Below are positions 36,036 to 47,672 of a DNA stretch of 64,000 nucleotides, one piece after another. Numbering within the stretch: the first letter of the stretch is position 1; each line of letters begins with the position of its first letter. The position numbers and the translations under genes are program-made. Below the pieces are notes generated by a model, which had not been told where the DNA came from, searched no databases, and saw nothing but the letters and a program-made list of their open reading frames with translations. This DNA is from Quercus robur (Eukaryota; Streptophyta; Magnoliopsida; Fagales; Fagaceae), in assembly GCF_932294415.1 (NCBI RefSeq), contig NC_065538.1:76583834-76647833 (forward strand), written 5' to 3'.

Positions 36036-36236
36036 GCACTTGTTTGGATACCACTTATTTTGTTGAAACTGAAAAATTATTATTGAAAGTACTGTAAATA
36101 AATATAAAAATTTGTTGAAATAGTACAGTGGGACCTATGAATAATTCTAAAAAGTGCATTGGAGCCCATAAATAATAACAAAAATAAGCTAAATAGTGAA
36201 ATAATTTTAATTTTTAATCCTAACTCAAATGCACAT
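36036..36236. mobile_element. MITE copy related to the one at 29480
   Basis: It shares TGTTTGGATA, TATTATTGAAAGTACT, AGTACAGTGGGACC and AAAAAGTGCAT with the PCFS4-intron MITE in the same order. The ends are more diverged (left AGCACTTGTTTGGATACC, right CTCAAATGCACATT). It lies about 50 bp beyond the stop of the tryptophan synthase-like gene and may form part of that gene's 3' end. Confidence 0.55.
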
Positions 36237-36283
36237 TAAAATGGTGCCACAGCCACGCCTTATTTGCTTGTCATTGCACATAT

Positions 36284-39200
36284 CTACAAGTTTTGAGAAG
36301 CAGGGAACTGTTTCTCCATTGGGTAATATTTGTGATTTAAAATCATTTCCGCATCCTTATCTCCACGCCCACTACAATTTACCACAACCTTTGTACCAGT
36401 AGGCAAAGTGGGGCAAAGTTTATTCAGAAACGCCAATGCATGAGAGGCCTCCAACGATGGAATTATACCTTCCAATCTGCATAACAATTGGCAAGCTGCA
36501 AACAATAGGGAACCACAAATTAATAGTCTCAAGTTTAGAAAATAGTATTCTCCATAATTTCATTTTCTTGTACATATCAATTATTATATATGAAAAAAAA
36601 TCTTGTTGCGCACTCAATAATGTACAATCCGTACGTATCATATTAAGAATTGCATATGTGATATCCACAATAAAATGTGAATAGTAATAGTGTGTACGGA
36701 TAATATATATTAGTAAGTATGTGATAATCATTACTCATTGTATAATTGCATCATCACATACCATCTAGGGCTTCCTTGTCCGTGACACTGTAGTATTCTG
36801 CACGTCCTGTGTCTTTAAGAAAGCTCAGCTCTGGGCCAACAGCTGGGTACTCTAGCCTGCATTTATTTGTGGATTAGGCACATCTACATCACACTAAAAA
36901 GTAGCCATTACTATCATCTTAATTAATTTATTAATGGACAAAGTTTAGCAACAAAATTAATTGTACCTTAAGGCTAAAAACTCACTCAATAAAATAAATA
37001 CTACAACATATTTTGAAAATCTAACCGTTGAATTGCATGTTTTTTACGCCCTTAATACACATGTTAAATTTTGTGTCAATCGGATATCATTTACTATATG
37101 ATCTATAAACTTATATTTTGTACATAATTTTAAATTACAAAAACTTGCAATTTAAAAAATTTATTGATGACATAGCTATTGATCTTTAATTTTCTTGAAA
37201 TTTTGCAAGTATGGAGGATATAAGAAGAAGATGTAATCCAATGGTGGATTTGTCAAAATTCACATCCAATAAAAAGATATTAAGTAAGTTTATAGCCTAA
37301 GACTACAACTAATTTTGTAGCTAAACTTTGTCCTTAATTAATTTAATAATTGGTCTAAACTAGTATTAGCAACTTGCATTAGACGTGACAATATATATTC
37401 ATACGTGGATTAAGTGAAAGGAAGGTTTAAAGTTTAAACAAATTGGGTCTTAAGTCTTAACCCGAGAGTCAAAAATCACTTGTCTCAAACATTATCTTTT
37501 TTTTTTGGTAAGCTCAAACATTATCTTTGCTTTTTACTGTTAAATATAAATTTGATTATTTTTTGGGGTCAAACGTTATCCTACTTTATTATATATATCA
37601 CGTTGCATCTTTCTTTCGAAAGTGCTGATTTTGTAATCATTTTTTTTTTTTTTTTATTCTTATAAAAATATGCGGTGGTTCGACCTTGGCCTATGCTCTA
37701 TTGTCTATAGTGTAAATAAAAATGCTACTCCTACTCCTGTTTCAATTTTTGTATATAAGTTTCTCAAAAAAGTTAAAAAAAATTGTATATATGCACTTTA
37801 TGCTGTGTATACAGGTAAAAAGTGTGCACAAAACTGTAAATTAAATTAACCATAGGGAGTTTTGTAGCTTGTTGACATATTTTGGTATTTTCAATGTAAA
37901 TATTTAAGATTCAAATCCCTTAACCATTAAATATATATATAAAAAAAATGTAAATTGACGAAAGAAAAAATTTCTCATTGTCTCCTCATTTATAATTAAA
38001 AAGTCTGTAAATATGTTATTGAAAATAATGATTTTTTATCATAAGATCAAGATATCAACTAATTTTATGGTTTAAGTGGGTTCGAATATTAAATCTTTTA
38101 TTTCATAACAAATTTTTTTACTAGTAGAGTTAATTGTAACTCATTGTTATTGTGTTAGTTTAATCAACATTTTATATTAGAATTGTACTAAAATTATAAT
38201 TTTTTATATGCTAAATGAATTAAAAATTTGGTGCTTTGGTTCTTACCCCACGCCAACTGAGTGTGGCCTTATAATTTGGCCTTCCTCATCTTGCAACAAG
38301 TAGCTCATGGTTCCATGGTAAACTCCCACATAACCTTTAGCCAAAGTTGCAGAGTGCTTGTCACTTTCCAAGCCAAACCCACCAGCCTCAACTCCAATCA
38401 ACCTCACATCTTTTTCTTTAATAAATTCATGGAACAACCCCAATGCGTTAGAGCCACTCCCTACACATGCAACCAACACATCAGGCTTGCCACCCCATTT
38501 CTCCATTGCTTGTCTCCTTGTTTCTTTTCCAATCACTGATTGAAACTCTCTGACCATGCTTGGACATGGATGAGGCCCCACTACTGTTCCTGTCAAGTAA
38601 TAGCTGCTCTCTAAGTTTCCCACCCATTCCCTGAAGGCCTCCGAGGTTGCATCCTTAAAATTTCCATCAACTGATTTAACCTATATATTAACAGCATTCA
38701 TGTCAGTTTTTGCAAAAGTTTATGTCTATTTAACATAAAAATTTATTTTACATACTCATCTTTTTAAAATATCACATATCAAATTATTTATTTTACACTA
38801 TATTTTATTAAATTAAATTTTCTTATCATTTATAATTGTTTCTTTTTCTTTATACACAATAATCAAACATTCACTCTCATTTTTAATTCTTGATATTCAC
38901 TCTTGTTTTTCATTTTCGAGATACATAAAAAAAAAATAAGAAATTAAATGTATAAATTTACATAATTATTGTAGGGTCACGTTCCAGAACGAACCGAAAT
39001 TGTAGTTGGGTCAGGACGTGAGTGGGCCCATACAATATCATTTGTAGAGAGTGGGATCGAAAGGCTAAATCATGTTTACCCGGCGGTGGTTTTGTTAAGC
39101 TGTTCATACATGGTTCAGGTGTATTCACCTTTGGAACCCCTCCCTCTCCCCGTGGGACTGGAGGCCCCCCTTGTTTAGGTTACATATTTTTTCTTTTATA

Positions 39201-41015
39201 CTAGCATGCGTTCAATTTCCTTCGTCCACGTGTAGGGTCGACCTTTTCAAGACTGATACTTGTCCCATCTGTCCCAGACCTAAGTCGTTGGGAGAGGCTG
39301 ATAAAGCCAAGGAACACGGCTCTGTTAGGTGCAAAGATCAGTCTGGGAAAGGCAGTAAGGTCAGCCTTTCCAAGATATTTCAGATTTTCTTTTAAGATTG
39401 TCCCTATGCCGCTTTTGCCCCTTTTCCTGGTGGAGCTTTGGACCAAACCGAGGGCTGCACCGTCCTCGGCTGCCTCTTTGGGCCCATGTGTGCTTTACAC
39501 TAATGAGCTTGGACTAACATCTTCTTCGGCTTGGGCCTTAAAGCTTCCCATGAACAAATGGGCCTAGCCCATATATTGTTGGGCCCCACAATTATTATAA
39601 CAAATTTATAAATTTACATAATTATAGATTGACGGATGTAGATTATTTTTTAATTAAAATTTTATAAATTTTACACATTTTTCAATTATACGCCAAAACA
39701 ACAATTTTGATGGTCAATATTTACCTCTCTACCGTACTATTTTGGAGCTATATTATATTTCTTGCATGTCAGAAGTGATTATTCATGAAGGGACTATTGG
39801 ATTGGTCCACTGTCCTTTTTTCGTTTTAAGAATCATGCCAACAAGCACCATATAGCAATCATCGAGAGGTTGTGTCGTAGGGTTCTCCTTCAAATATGGT
39901 CCCAGTTATAATAAATTATATCCACAGCCCACAGATATTCCTTTGTATTAGGTTTTGTTTTTGGGAAAGCTTATTTATTTATTGAAAATTCGTAAAAATA
40001 TAGTTACATAAAAAATAATGAGACTTTAAAAATTGATACCTCAAATTTTCAAGATTTGAATAATTGAGTGTGTGTTGCGCAAATATGTAATAAATCTCAT
40101 ATTATATGTTTACCATGTAAATTTTGAGTTTATAAGTAATTATAGAAACTCTAATAGTAAATTTATAACATTTGACGCATCTAATATATATCATAATAGT
40201 TTGTATGTTTGTTGAATACACAATTCACTTTTAAATGTGAACTAGCCTCTATTATATGTTAATTATGTAGACTCTTCCTTATAGCCATTAAAATATGATC
40301 TAAAGAATGAAGTTACATCATTTTGTTACAGGTACAATATATTTGTCTAGTCTTTATTGAATATGATATCAAATCAAATCTTTATAAAAATTATCATTTT
40401 ATATTAGAGAAAATAACTCTGGGAGTGAAAAAGTTTTTGAACGTTTCAAAAGCTTGTACCTGAATTGAATTATTTAACCATTATCTATAATAAAGTTTGA
40501 ACTCAAAATCACTAATTCTTCAAAAAAAAAAAAAAAAAAAACTCAAAATCACTGTTATGATACCACAGTAAAATCATAAAACATGACTGTCAGAAAAATG
40601 TGAATTATTGTAAGAAATAAAGAAATATTTATGTATACCTCAGCGCCCAGCAACTTCATCAACACCAAATTAGAAGACTGTTTCTCCATATCTTTGGTAC
40701 CCATGAAGATTGTGCACTGTAAAGAAAGTTTGGCACATGCAGCAGCTGTGGCCACACCATGTTGTCCAGCACCAGTGGCTGCCACAACACTTTTTCGGCC
40801 TAGACGTTTGGCAATCATGGCCTGGGCTATGGCGTTGTTGATCTTGTGTGCTCCACCATGGTTCAGATCTTCTCTTTTTAGATATATATCTGGGCCTTCT
40901 CCATTATTGTTCTTCTTGTAGTGATTTGTGAGCCGCTCGGCAAAGTATAGAGGTGTTTCCCTCCCAACATAGTCTCCTAGTGCCGTTGCTAGCTCAGCCT
41001 AAAATAAATTCATCC

Positions 41016-41054
<39 letters not shown>

Positions 41055-41823
41055 AGCTTTTGCATGAAGAGTCATTTTAGCATTTTTCTTTCCCTCTTTT
41101 GGTCATGCTATATATGAATAATTAGTCTAATGACACAAAAACTTCCACAGTATTATTTATAATTTTTTAAGTGGTATGTTGTGATTAGTGTACAATAAAA
41201 ATGACATTCATATTAGAATGATATGAAAATAATATTACATCAATTATAACTTATCACATTTTTAAAATATGAAAAAGGTCAGGAAATGATGTGTATTTAG
41301 AGTGTTTAAGAGCTCAAAAAGTTTTTTTTTTTGGTTGGGCTAGCTTCTAGCTAAAATCTAACATTGGTTTTAAACTCCCACAACTTTCTTCCGGTTAATG
41401 AAAGAAGAATAATGTCATTCACAATGGATTTTTAGTATTCTTAGTTTGTGTAGCGCTTAGTTGTGATTGTTTAATGCAAACCTGAAACTGGGCGTCATGC
41501 AAAACCAAATTGAATTCAGCTTCAAGATCGCTCAAGCAAGAAATCAATGTCTCTGGCACGAAATTCCCTCCAAACCTCCCAAATTTTCCTTTACATCCTT
41601 TCCTTTCATGATCAGTTTCTTCAACTAGTTGTGGCTTTGGCAATGTCGGCCTCCTCATAATCAAACTCCTAGTCGAACCGATAATATCCTTAACCAAAGT
41701 GTTGTGATCAACAACTACAGCACGAACCACAGAGGCATTGCCTATTCTTCTCTTAACACTAACATGTCCACTGGTTGGACATATTTGGGAAATAAGAAGA
41801 TCAGTTCGCATATTACAAGCCAT
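36284..41823 (-). CDS. Tryptophan synthase beta-like protein with altered active site (5 exons)
   Basis: Minus-strand exons are 41823-41482, 40998-40639, 38680-38247, 36856-36762 and 36495-36284. All introns are GT-AG and the frame is unbroken over 480 residues. The N-terminus could be a plastid transit peptide; an in-frame ATG also lies at 41895. Body motifs include [13 protein letters not shown], the PLP lysine K166 in [40 protein letters not shown] and SGRGDKD. Plant TSB makes tryptophan from indole and serine in plastids. Several near-invariant positions differ (Salmonella TrpB numbering): E109 is A188, R141 is K220, G233 of the phosphate loop is S309, D305 is E381, H313 is L389, and the HSGTATLKDA loop is three residues shorter. 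E350 (E426) is kept. The last 20 or so residues match no usual TSB end. A paralogue with changed or lost activity is likelier than a normal TSB. No other TSB gene is in view. Confidence 0.88.
36936..37333. mobile_element. MITE with about 45-bp inverted repeats in intron 3 of the TSB-like gene
   Basis: The left end GGACAAAGTTTAGCAACAAA and the right end (read on the other strand) GGACAAAGTTTAGCTACAAA start inverted repeats of about 45 bp with a few mismatches. The flanks are direct repeats, TTAATTAATTTATTAAT on the left and TTAATTAATTTAATAAT on the right. The length of 398 bp and long TIRs suggest a Mutator-like MITE. It codes for nothing. Confidence 0.68.
38970..39590. mobile_element. Lone LTR (fossil) in intron 2 of the TSB-like gene
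   Basis: The segment starts TGTAGGGTCACG and ends TTGGGCCCCACA, with ATTAT on both sides (38965-38969 and 39591-39595). It is 621 bp long and clearly GC-richer than the surrounding intron. No internal region is present. The short open frames inside it on either strand match no known protein. The family is undetermined. Confidence 0.72.
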
Positions 41824-42450
41824 ATTTGTGTAAGGGTGAGAGAGAGAGAGAGTTATATTTGGGTGTTTGTTAATACTCAGTACTTGTTGGAACACTTTGA
41901 GTTTTTTTTTTTTTTTATAGAGGCATTATTCTCAGACAAGTCAAAGGTAGTTAACAAATACGGTACTCAAAACGGCCACCAAAACGAGGAACACGAGGAG
42001 GTTTTATGAAAAAACGAGGTTCACAAGTGTCTAATTCGCAGGGACACAGTGGCCACCAGTGGCAGAACTAAAGCCCAGGCTGTGAGAAAATACACTCTAT
42101 TACGGATGTATGTTTCTCTCCTCTCACATCTGGTAGGACTCACCAGCTTGTGAGAGGGAGGAAGCATATACTTCCTCCAAAGCTGGTGGGGCCTCAATTT
42201 TTTTTTTTCTTTAAATCCTTTATATTACATATAAATATTAAACTTTTCTAAAGATATAGCCTATAAAAATAGGGGTTGGCCTAAGCAAAAATTTCTAGTT
42301 CCTCTCCTGATGGCCACAATCCTCATTTGCTTATCAGTTTACATCACATGAACCCAATAATCGAAAGGGAAGTAGTGCAATGGTTCTACCGCAAGTGTTG
42401 TCCTTAGTGTGTGCAGGTACAGAATTAAAAAAAAAAAAAAAAAATCTACT
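41824..42450. promoter_or_regulatory. Upstream region of the TSB-like gene
   Basis: A short (GA)n tract lies at 41841-41852, just upstream of the chosen ATG, and a T-run at 41902-41917. Further out, a small inverted repeat (GGAGGAAGCATATACTTCCT) sits near 42160-42180, and an A-run at 42427-42444. No TATA box was assigned. Confidence 0.3.
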
Positions 42451-42451
42451 T

Positions 42452-42858
42452 TTCATGTGTGGAAAATGGATATTTGTCCCCTAATTTACAAACTATGTAT
42501 TAAAATATTCATGTTATGAAACTATTTACCAAATGCCCTTCTTTTTTAAACTCGATCATAAAAAAATTGAATTCTGTGTAAAACTCGATTTTGAGGATAT
42601 CGAGTTTTATATATATTTTTAAGAAGAACTCGACATTAGTAATGTCGAGTTCCATTTAAATTTTCAAAAACATTTAAGTGGCAAAATATGCATAAAACTC
42701 GACATTGTTAATGTCGAGTTACACAGGTAATACGATTTTGTTAAAATCGAGTTTAAAAAATCGGGGTATTTTGCTAAATAGTTTCAAAATATAAACATTT
42801 TACTACATAGTTTGTAAATTAGGGGCAAATGCCCATTTTCCCCTTTTCCACATAGGGC
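42452..42858. mobile_element. Foldback/MITE element with long inverted repeats and nested TCGA hairpins
   Basis: The outer arms, about 100-120 bp, are imperfect reverse complements. They share GGAAAATGG, CCCCTAATTTACAAACTATG, TGAAACTATTTA and AAACTCGAT. The interior has two perfect hairpins, each AACTCGACATT, a 3-base loop, then AATGTCGAGTT (near 42627-42651 and 42697-42721), plus two further ACTCGAT/ATCGAGT pairs. The arms resemble Mutator-type MITE ends, but no clean 9-bp duplication was found. No protein is encoded. Confidence 0.65.
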
Positions 42859-42962
42859 AATTGACTTGAGAAGGATGTTGATATAATATATCTGTACAAG
42901 TTACCCATTTTATATTTTTGGGCATAAATAAATAAAAAATTCTTGAACATTACGTGTGATCC

Positions 42963-42966
<4 letters not shown>

Positions 42967-43013
<47 letters not shown>

Positions 43014-43020
43014 ATATTAT
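42967..43020. repeat. (AT)n microsatellite
   Basis: A run of TA dinucleotides of about 50 bp with one or two interruptions. From here to 44774 the sequence is AT-rich spacer with no recognised gene or element, apart from GA and A runs near 44060-44090 and 44450-44461. Confidence 0.85.
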
Positions 43021-44774
43021 ATTGACAAAATTTGACTCCAAATCCCCTTGAAATCATGGACAAGTCAGAACTTAAAGTTAGGAGGGACGGTTTTGCTATT
43101 GGTTGCATGTGGCTGCTCCAGCCTTTAGCTCTGTTGCTTAACCACTAAGGATTTTTTTTTAATTAATTAATTATTTATTTTTGTATTTTATGTGTGGCTT
43201 TGATATTAGTTTGTTTAAAATTTAATTTTTTTAAAAACTATTATTGATAATTTTTGTTGTTGTGCTTATTTTATTGGGCTTGTATATTTTGTTTTAGATT
43301 TTAGGTTTATACATTTTTTATGCCCTTTAAATTGAGGAAAATGCGAGAGTAAACTAATAAAAATTTACTACCTCAACAGTTTGTAAAAATGTTATAGAAA
43401 CATTTGTGGCTATAATATTATTCTTAAAAGAATCAATGATATTGTTAGGGGAGCAAAGTGTAATTTTATATAACAAAATTACTAAAATTTATAACTATAT
43501 ATATACTAATATTTTTTTACAAAAAAATTAGGGGGACAATGGTCAAAGTCTCCCTATGTTCATGTTTGAAATGATATTTTCTAATTTTGTTACATGAAAA
43601 ATTATAAAAATATTCATGTGTATTATTTAAACAAGTTACAAATTATAAAACTATATATATGAATGATTTTTTTCAACAACCGCATAATATGCTAGAATAA
43701 GATAGTTTGAAACGTGCTCGGAGTCAACTTTTTTGATATTATGTAATCTCAAACAAAATTGTATATTATACCCCATTTTTATGTAAAGTGGTCCATGTCT
43801 ACCTAAAAAATAAAGAAAAGGAAAACCTTATATTGTATGTACTCTCCTCCCATTTTATTTATTTATTTATTTTAAATTCTAAATTAAGAAAACGTTTTCA
43901 TAATTCACCAGAGACACAATTTTTTTTTTAATGTTTAAATAAAAGAAGAGAATTAAAGGAAAAATATTCAGAATACAGTCTCTATATCTTGAACGATGTG
44001 GTGATATATAAAGCTACATATATATGCATACAAAGCTTGGCATGTGAGGTTGTTTGTCAAAAAAAAAAAAAAAAAAAAAATGAAGAAAAAAGAAAAAAGA
44101 AAAGGTTAACATATGCTAAATGTAATACCACATGTACTACTAACACAGTAACACCATCAAACCTCTCTCTCTAACCAATAACTTTCTAATGTGTCAAATT
44201 TAAGGTAAATAAACTTAGTCCATTTTGTTTTATTTTACATATTATGATGAGGAAAATTTTTATTTAAAGTAAATCCATCATAGCTTGTGAAGATTGAAGT
44301 TATTAGGTTATATATTGTTAACCGAAGCGACAATTGTGTTTTTGATAAATCATATTCTATTGTTATATCTTTTAATATTTATTAATATAGCTATTTTTTT
44401 TAAAATATTTTTAATTATAAATGTCTACTTCAACATTGAATTTTAAATGAGAGAGAGAGAGAGTTCAAAAAGAATCTCTTGAAAAATATGTTGCTAGTAA
44501 TAAGAAAAACAAAACTTATATAGTAATTTTATTTCACAAAAAATCAAGAGGAAGGAATTATAAACAAAAAATTATAAAGTAAAATTAAATAAATATTATT
44601 TAATTACTTTTTAATTTTTTTTAAAAAATACCTCATATGTTCTAGCATTTCATGCGGCCATAATTTTGCAAACTATTGATTCAGTCCTTTGTTTTTCAAT
44701 CAAGTGTTTGTTTAGGTATTCTATAGTTTCTAATAGCTTATTTGCTAAATATGATACAAAAAAGATATACGAAG

Positions 44775-45339
44775 TAGGATTATAAATGAATTAAGCCGTT
44801 CATAAACAATTTGGGCTTAACTTGATAAAAAGTTTACTCATGTTTGTTTGTTTATAAACAACCCAACCTTTAATTTTAGTTTTAGTTTTGTTAATAAAAG
44901 AGCCAAACTCAAGCAATTTTTTTTTGTGTGAACAAACTAGGAAACAATATAGCTTGATAAAAAACAAGTTGAGCCTAAGCTCATTTATGGATTTAGTAAT
45001 AATTTTGATATCGACTTGAAAAGTTAAGTCATATCTTACTAAGTTTTCAATTAATTAGGAGTTAGGTCCACTTGTCCAAATCAAATGAGCTTAATAATAT
45101 GTTTAATATGTGCTTGATAATGTACTTGTATTGTATCACAAGCTCAAGAGCTTGATATCGAAATCAAACTTGGCTTGAATAATAAATCAAGCTGAGTCAA
45201 GCTAAACTTAAGCTTCTGAACTTTTTGATGAGGTGAGCTTGGTTCAATCTTGAACTGCGAGCTTGAATATTTTATTTTTGTTGTTGAGATGAGCTTAAAC
45301 ATTCAATAATCATAAAATCTTGATTCATTAACAGCTCTA
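44775..45339. mobile_element. Nonautonomous hAT-like element
   Basis: It begins TAGGATTATAAATGAATTAA and ends GATTCATTAACAGCTCTA, whose reverse complement TAGAGCTGTTAATGAATC is an imperfect match to the left end. The interior is crowded with AAGCTTGA/GAGCTTG motifs in both orientations, typical of hAT subterminal zones. The flanking 8-mers (ATACGAAG and ATATAAGC) match only partly, so the insertion is old or the borders are slightly off. It is 565 bp and codes for nothing. Confidence 0.5.
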
Positions 45340-46299
45340 ATATAAGCTAGAACATTAATGTGTAAAATTCAAATACTCCAAATTTTAGGAAATAAAATTT
45401 AAATTTGAAAATTTTAAACTTTAAAATTCAAAAATACTCCGACCTTTAAGAGTTGCAAAAATCCAAACTTTTTGTGACGTCAACTTTTTTATTAACACGA
45501 TTCAATCATTCAAACGCTGTGAAACATTTTAGTATTTCTAAACATGTTATTCTGGATATTGACCCCTGGTCACATCGGGTGGATGCCGTAAGGCCTTGGG
45601 TTAATAAGGGCCACTCGTTAGAGTACTGATTGAGCTATAACATGTGTAGCTTGTGGTTAGATACAAGGAACAACAACGTTTAAATGGCACCATCCCGGAG
45701 TCCCGGCCAATGGTAGGGACAACAAATTTTTTTGAGATATATAATAACTAAACAAATTGAAACTTTAGTACAATATATAATAACTAAAGAACAAGAAGAA
45801 GAGAAAAGACGTATCAAAATGTGAGGAGCTTTGTGCTAAATTTTAGCATCACAAGCATCACGTGGGTTAGGAACTCCCAGATATTTTGAAAAAAAAAAAA
45901 AAAGAGTCAACAATCAAAAGAAGTTAAATGGGGAATTGACGGTTCAAGCGGATAAAGTAAAATCCACATGTTTTTTTTTTTTTTTTTAGCTTTAAAATCC
46001 ACATGTTTTGAATGTGTTTTTATTATGCACAAATAAAAGTGACACCCATCTCTTTTTCAGCCTTCTTTTATCATACAATAATTGTTAGTTTCTTGGTTAA
46101 TACTTGACTAGACAACATACTAGAGGGTTTGTTTAACAAAGACTTTTAACCTTTTTCTATTGTTTTATTAATTTTTTTAAAAAAATAAAACTAAAATTTA
46201 GAGTTGTTTGAATTTTACTTTTTAAAGTTTGGAAGCGTTTGGATGTTGCACTCTAAAGTTTCAAAATTTGTGGATATAAAATCCAAACACTTCCAAACT

Positions 46300-47672
46300 T
46301 TAAAGGTTCTCCAACAGTCAAGCTATCTCTATTTTTTCTCTAAAAAAGTCACTGTTCACACAAAAAAAACCCCTCCAACAACCTCTCCATCTCCAAATTT
46401 TTATTTAGATTTGCTACAGTAGCTCTCCAGGCCTGGAGAGTTACTGTAGCTTATGCAAAGAATATTTCCCCATAAAATAATATCGGTTGAATTAAAAAAA
46501 TACTTTTTTCTCTTTCCTCCCTTTCTCTCTCCTCTCACGGCTACAAACACAACAGCTACAAACACAACCATCTTTCTCTCAAACATCTCTAAACTCAAGC
46601 ATAATCAAAATACAAACACAAAAACATAATTTTAAAATTAATCAAACCACAACAATAAAAGCAAAAAAATTTTTGCTCTCATAAAACTGATATAATTTAA
46701 ACAACAAATCTAAAATCAAAACAACAACAACAACAGATCAAGAACAGAAAAAAAAAAAATTAGAACAACAATAAAAGATCAAGGAAAAAAAAAAAGAAGC
46801 CGATCTGACAAATCTAAAATCAGAAACAACAACTAATCAAGAATAAGGAAAAAAAATAGAAGCCGATATGACCCCTGGTTGCATGCACTTTGCAGTGAGG
46901 AGGAGGAGCAACGGTGGCGGTGTGGTGGAGCAAAGACTATTTCTCCTTTCTCTCCATGCGTGTCTGTGTGTGTTTGAAGATAATGACACCAAAAGGCAAG
47001 CAAGATTATGCGAGAGCTAGAGAATTTATGGAATCAAGTAGAAAAAGAAAAAAAAAAAAAAAAAAAAAAGAGAGTAGAAAATGAGAGAGCTAGAGAAAGA
47101 AAGAGAGAGGGAGGTTTTGGAATCAGGTGGAAAGTAAAAAAAAAAAGAAAAAAAAAGAGGAGAGGATGGAATCCTATGGGTGTACGTGTGTGGTGGACAA
47201 AATGCAAGAGGAAAAAAAAAGAAAAAAAAAAGGAAACGTATGGTTGAAAGAAAGGCAAAGAATAAGAAATCACAATTTAAAATTACTACTACAATATTTT
47301 CACAATAAATTTTAAGTAATTAGCTAATATTGGTGAGTAAAAATATAATTTCAGTGGTGGGTTCAAATTAGAACTAGTAACAACTTTCCATATAAGATTT
47401 TGTTATGATTCTTGTGAAAGTATTGCAAAAAATATTGTGGATGTAACACTTTTTGTTGAAAAATATAATTGTTGAGAATGAATAGAGGAAGAAAAAATAA
47501 AGATTAAAAAAGAATAAAGAATGAATGAAGAAATATTATTTAAATGAGATGGAGAAAAGATAGAGAGTCTGTTGGAAGACATTTTTGAAAAAGTGAGTAG
47601 GCAAAAGGTAAATGTTACTGTTGATTGCCCAAACAATACAAAAATTTGCCTAGTTTGCTGGAGATACTCTTA
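46300..47672. mobile_element. Possible MITE/composite repeat with a central palindrome
   Basis: The left border GTTCTCCAACAG and the right border GCTGGAGATACTCTTA are loosely inverse. The sequence just outside both borders is similar (GGATATAAAATCCAAACAC at 46271 and 47702), as if an element had entered a repeated tract. Inside is a 38-bp near-perfect palindrome at 46413-46450 with arm GCTACAGTAGCTCTCCAGG. The inner 46.6-47.3 kb is A- and GA-rich. Borders are uncertain. Confidence 0.35.

Noticed and set aside
39022-39446. Open frames of 60-81 codons on both strands
   Set aside because: They lie wholly within the lone LTR at 38970-39590 and match no known protein.
41629-42009. 126-codon plus-strand frame
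   Set aside because: It is antisense to exon 1 of the tryptophan synthase-like gene, which has clear homology.
45540-45720. GC-richer patch with CATCGGGTGGATGCC and CCGGAGTCCCGGCC
   Set aside because: It resembles no RNA gene, domain or element end that I recognise, and no borders could be set.
47008-47315. Lys/Arg/Glu-rich frames and their Phe-rich opposite-strand partners
   Set aside because: They arise from A- and GA-rich low-complexity DNA and have no domain, splice context or neighbouring exon.
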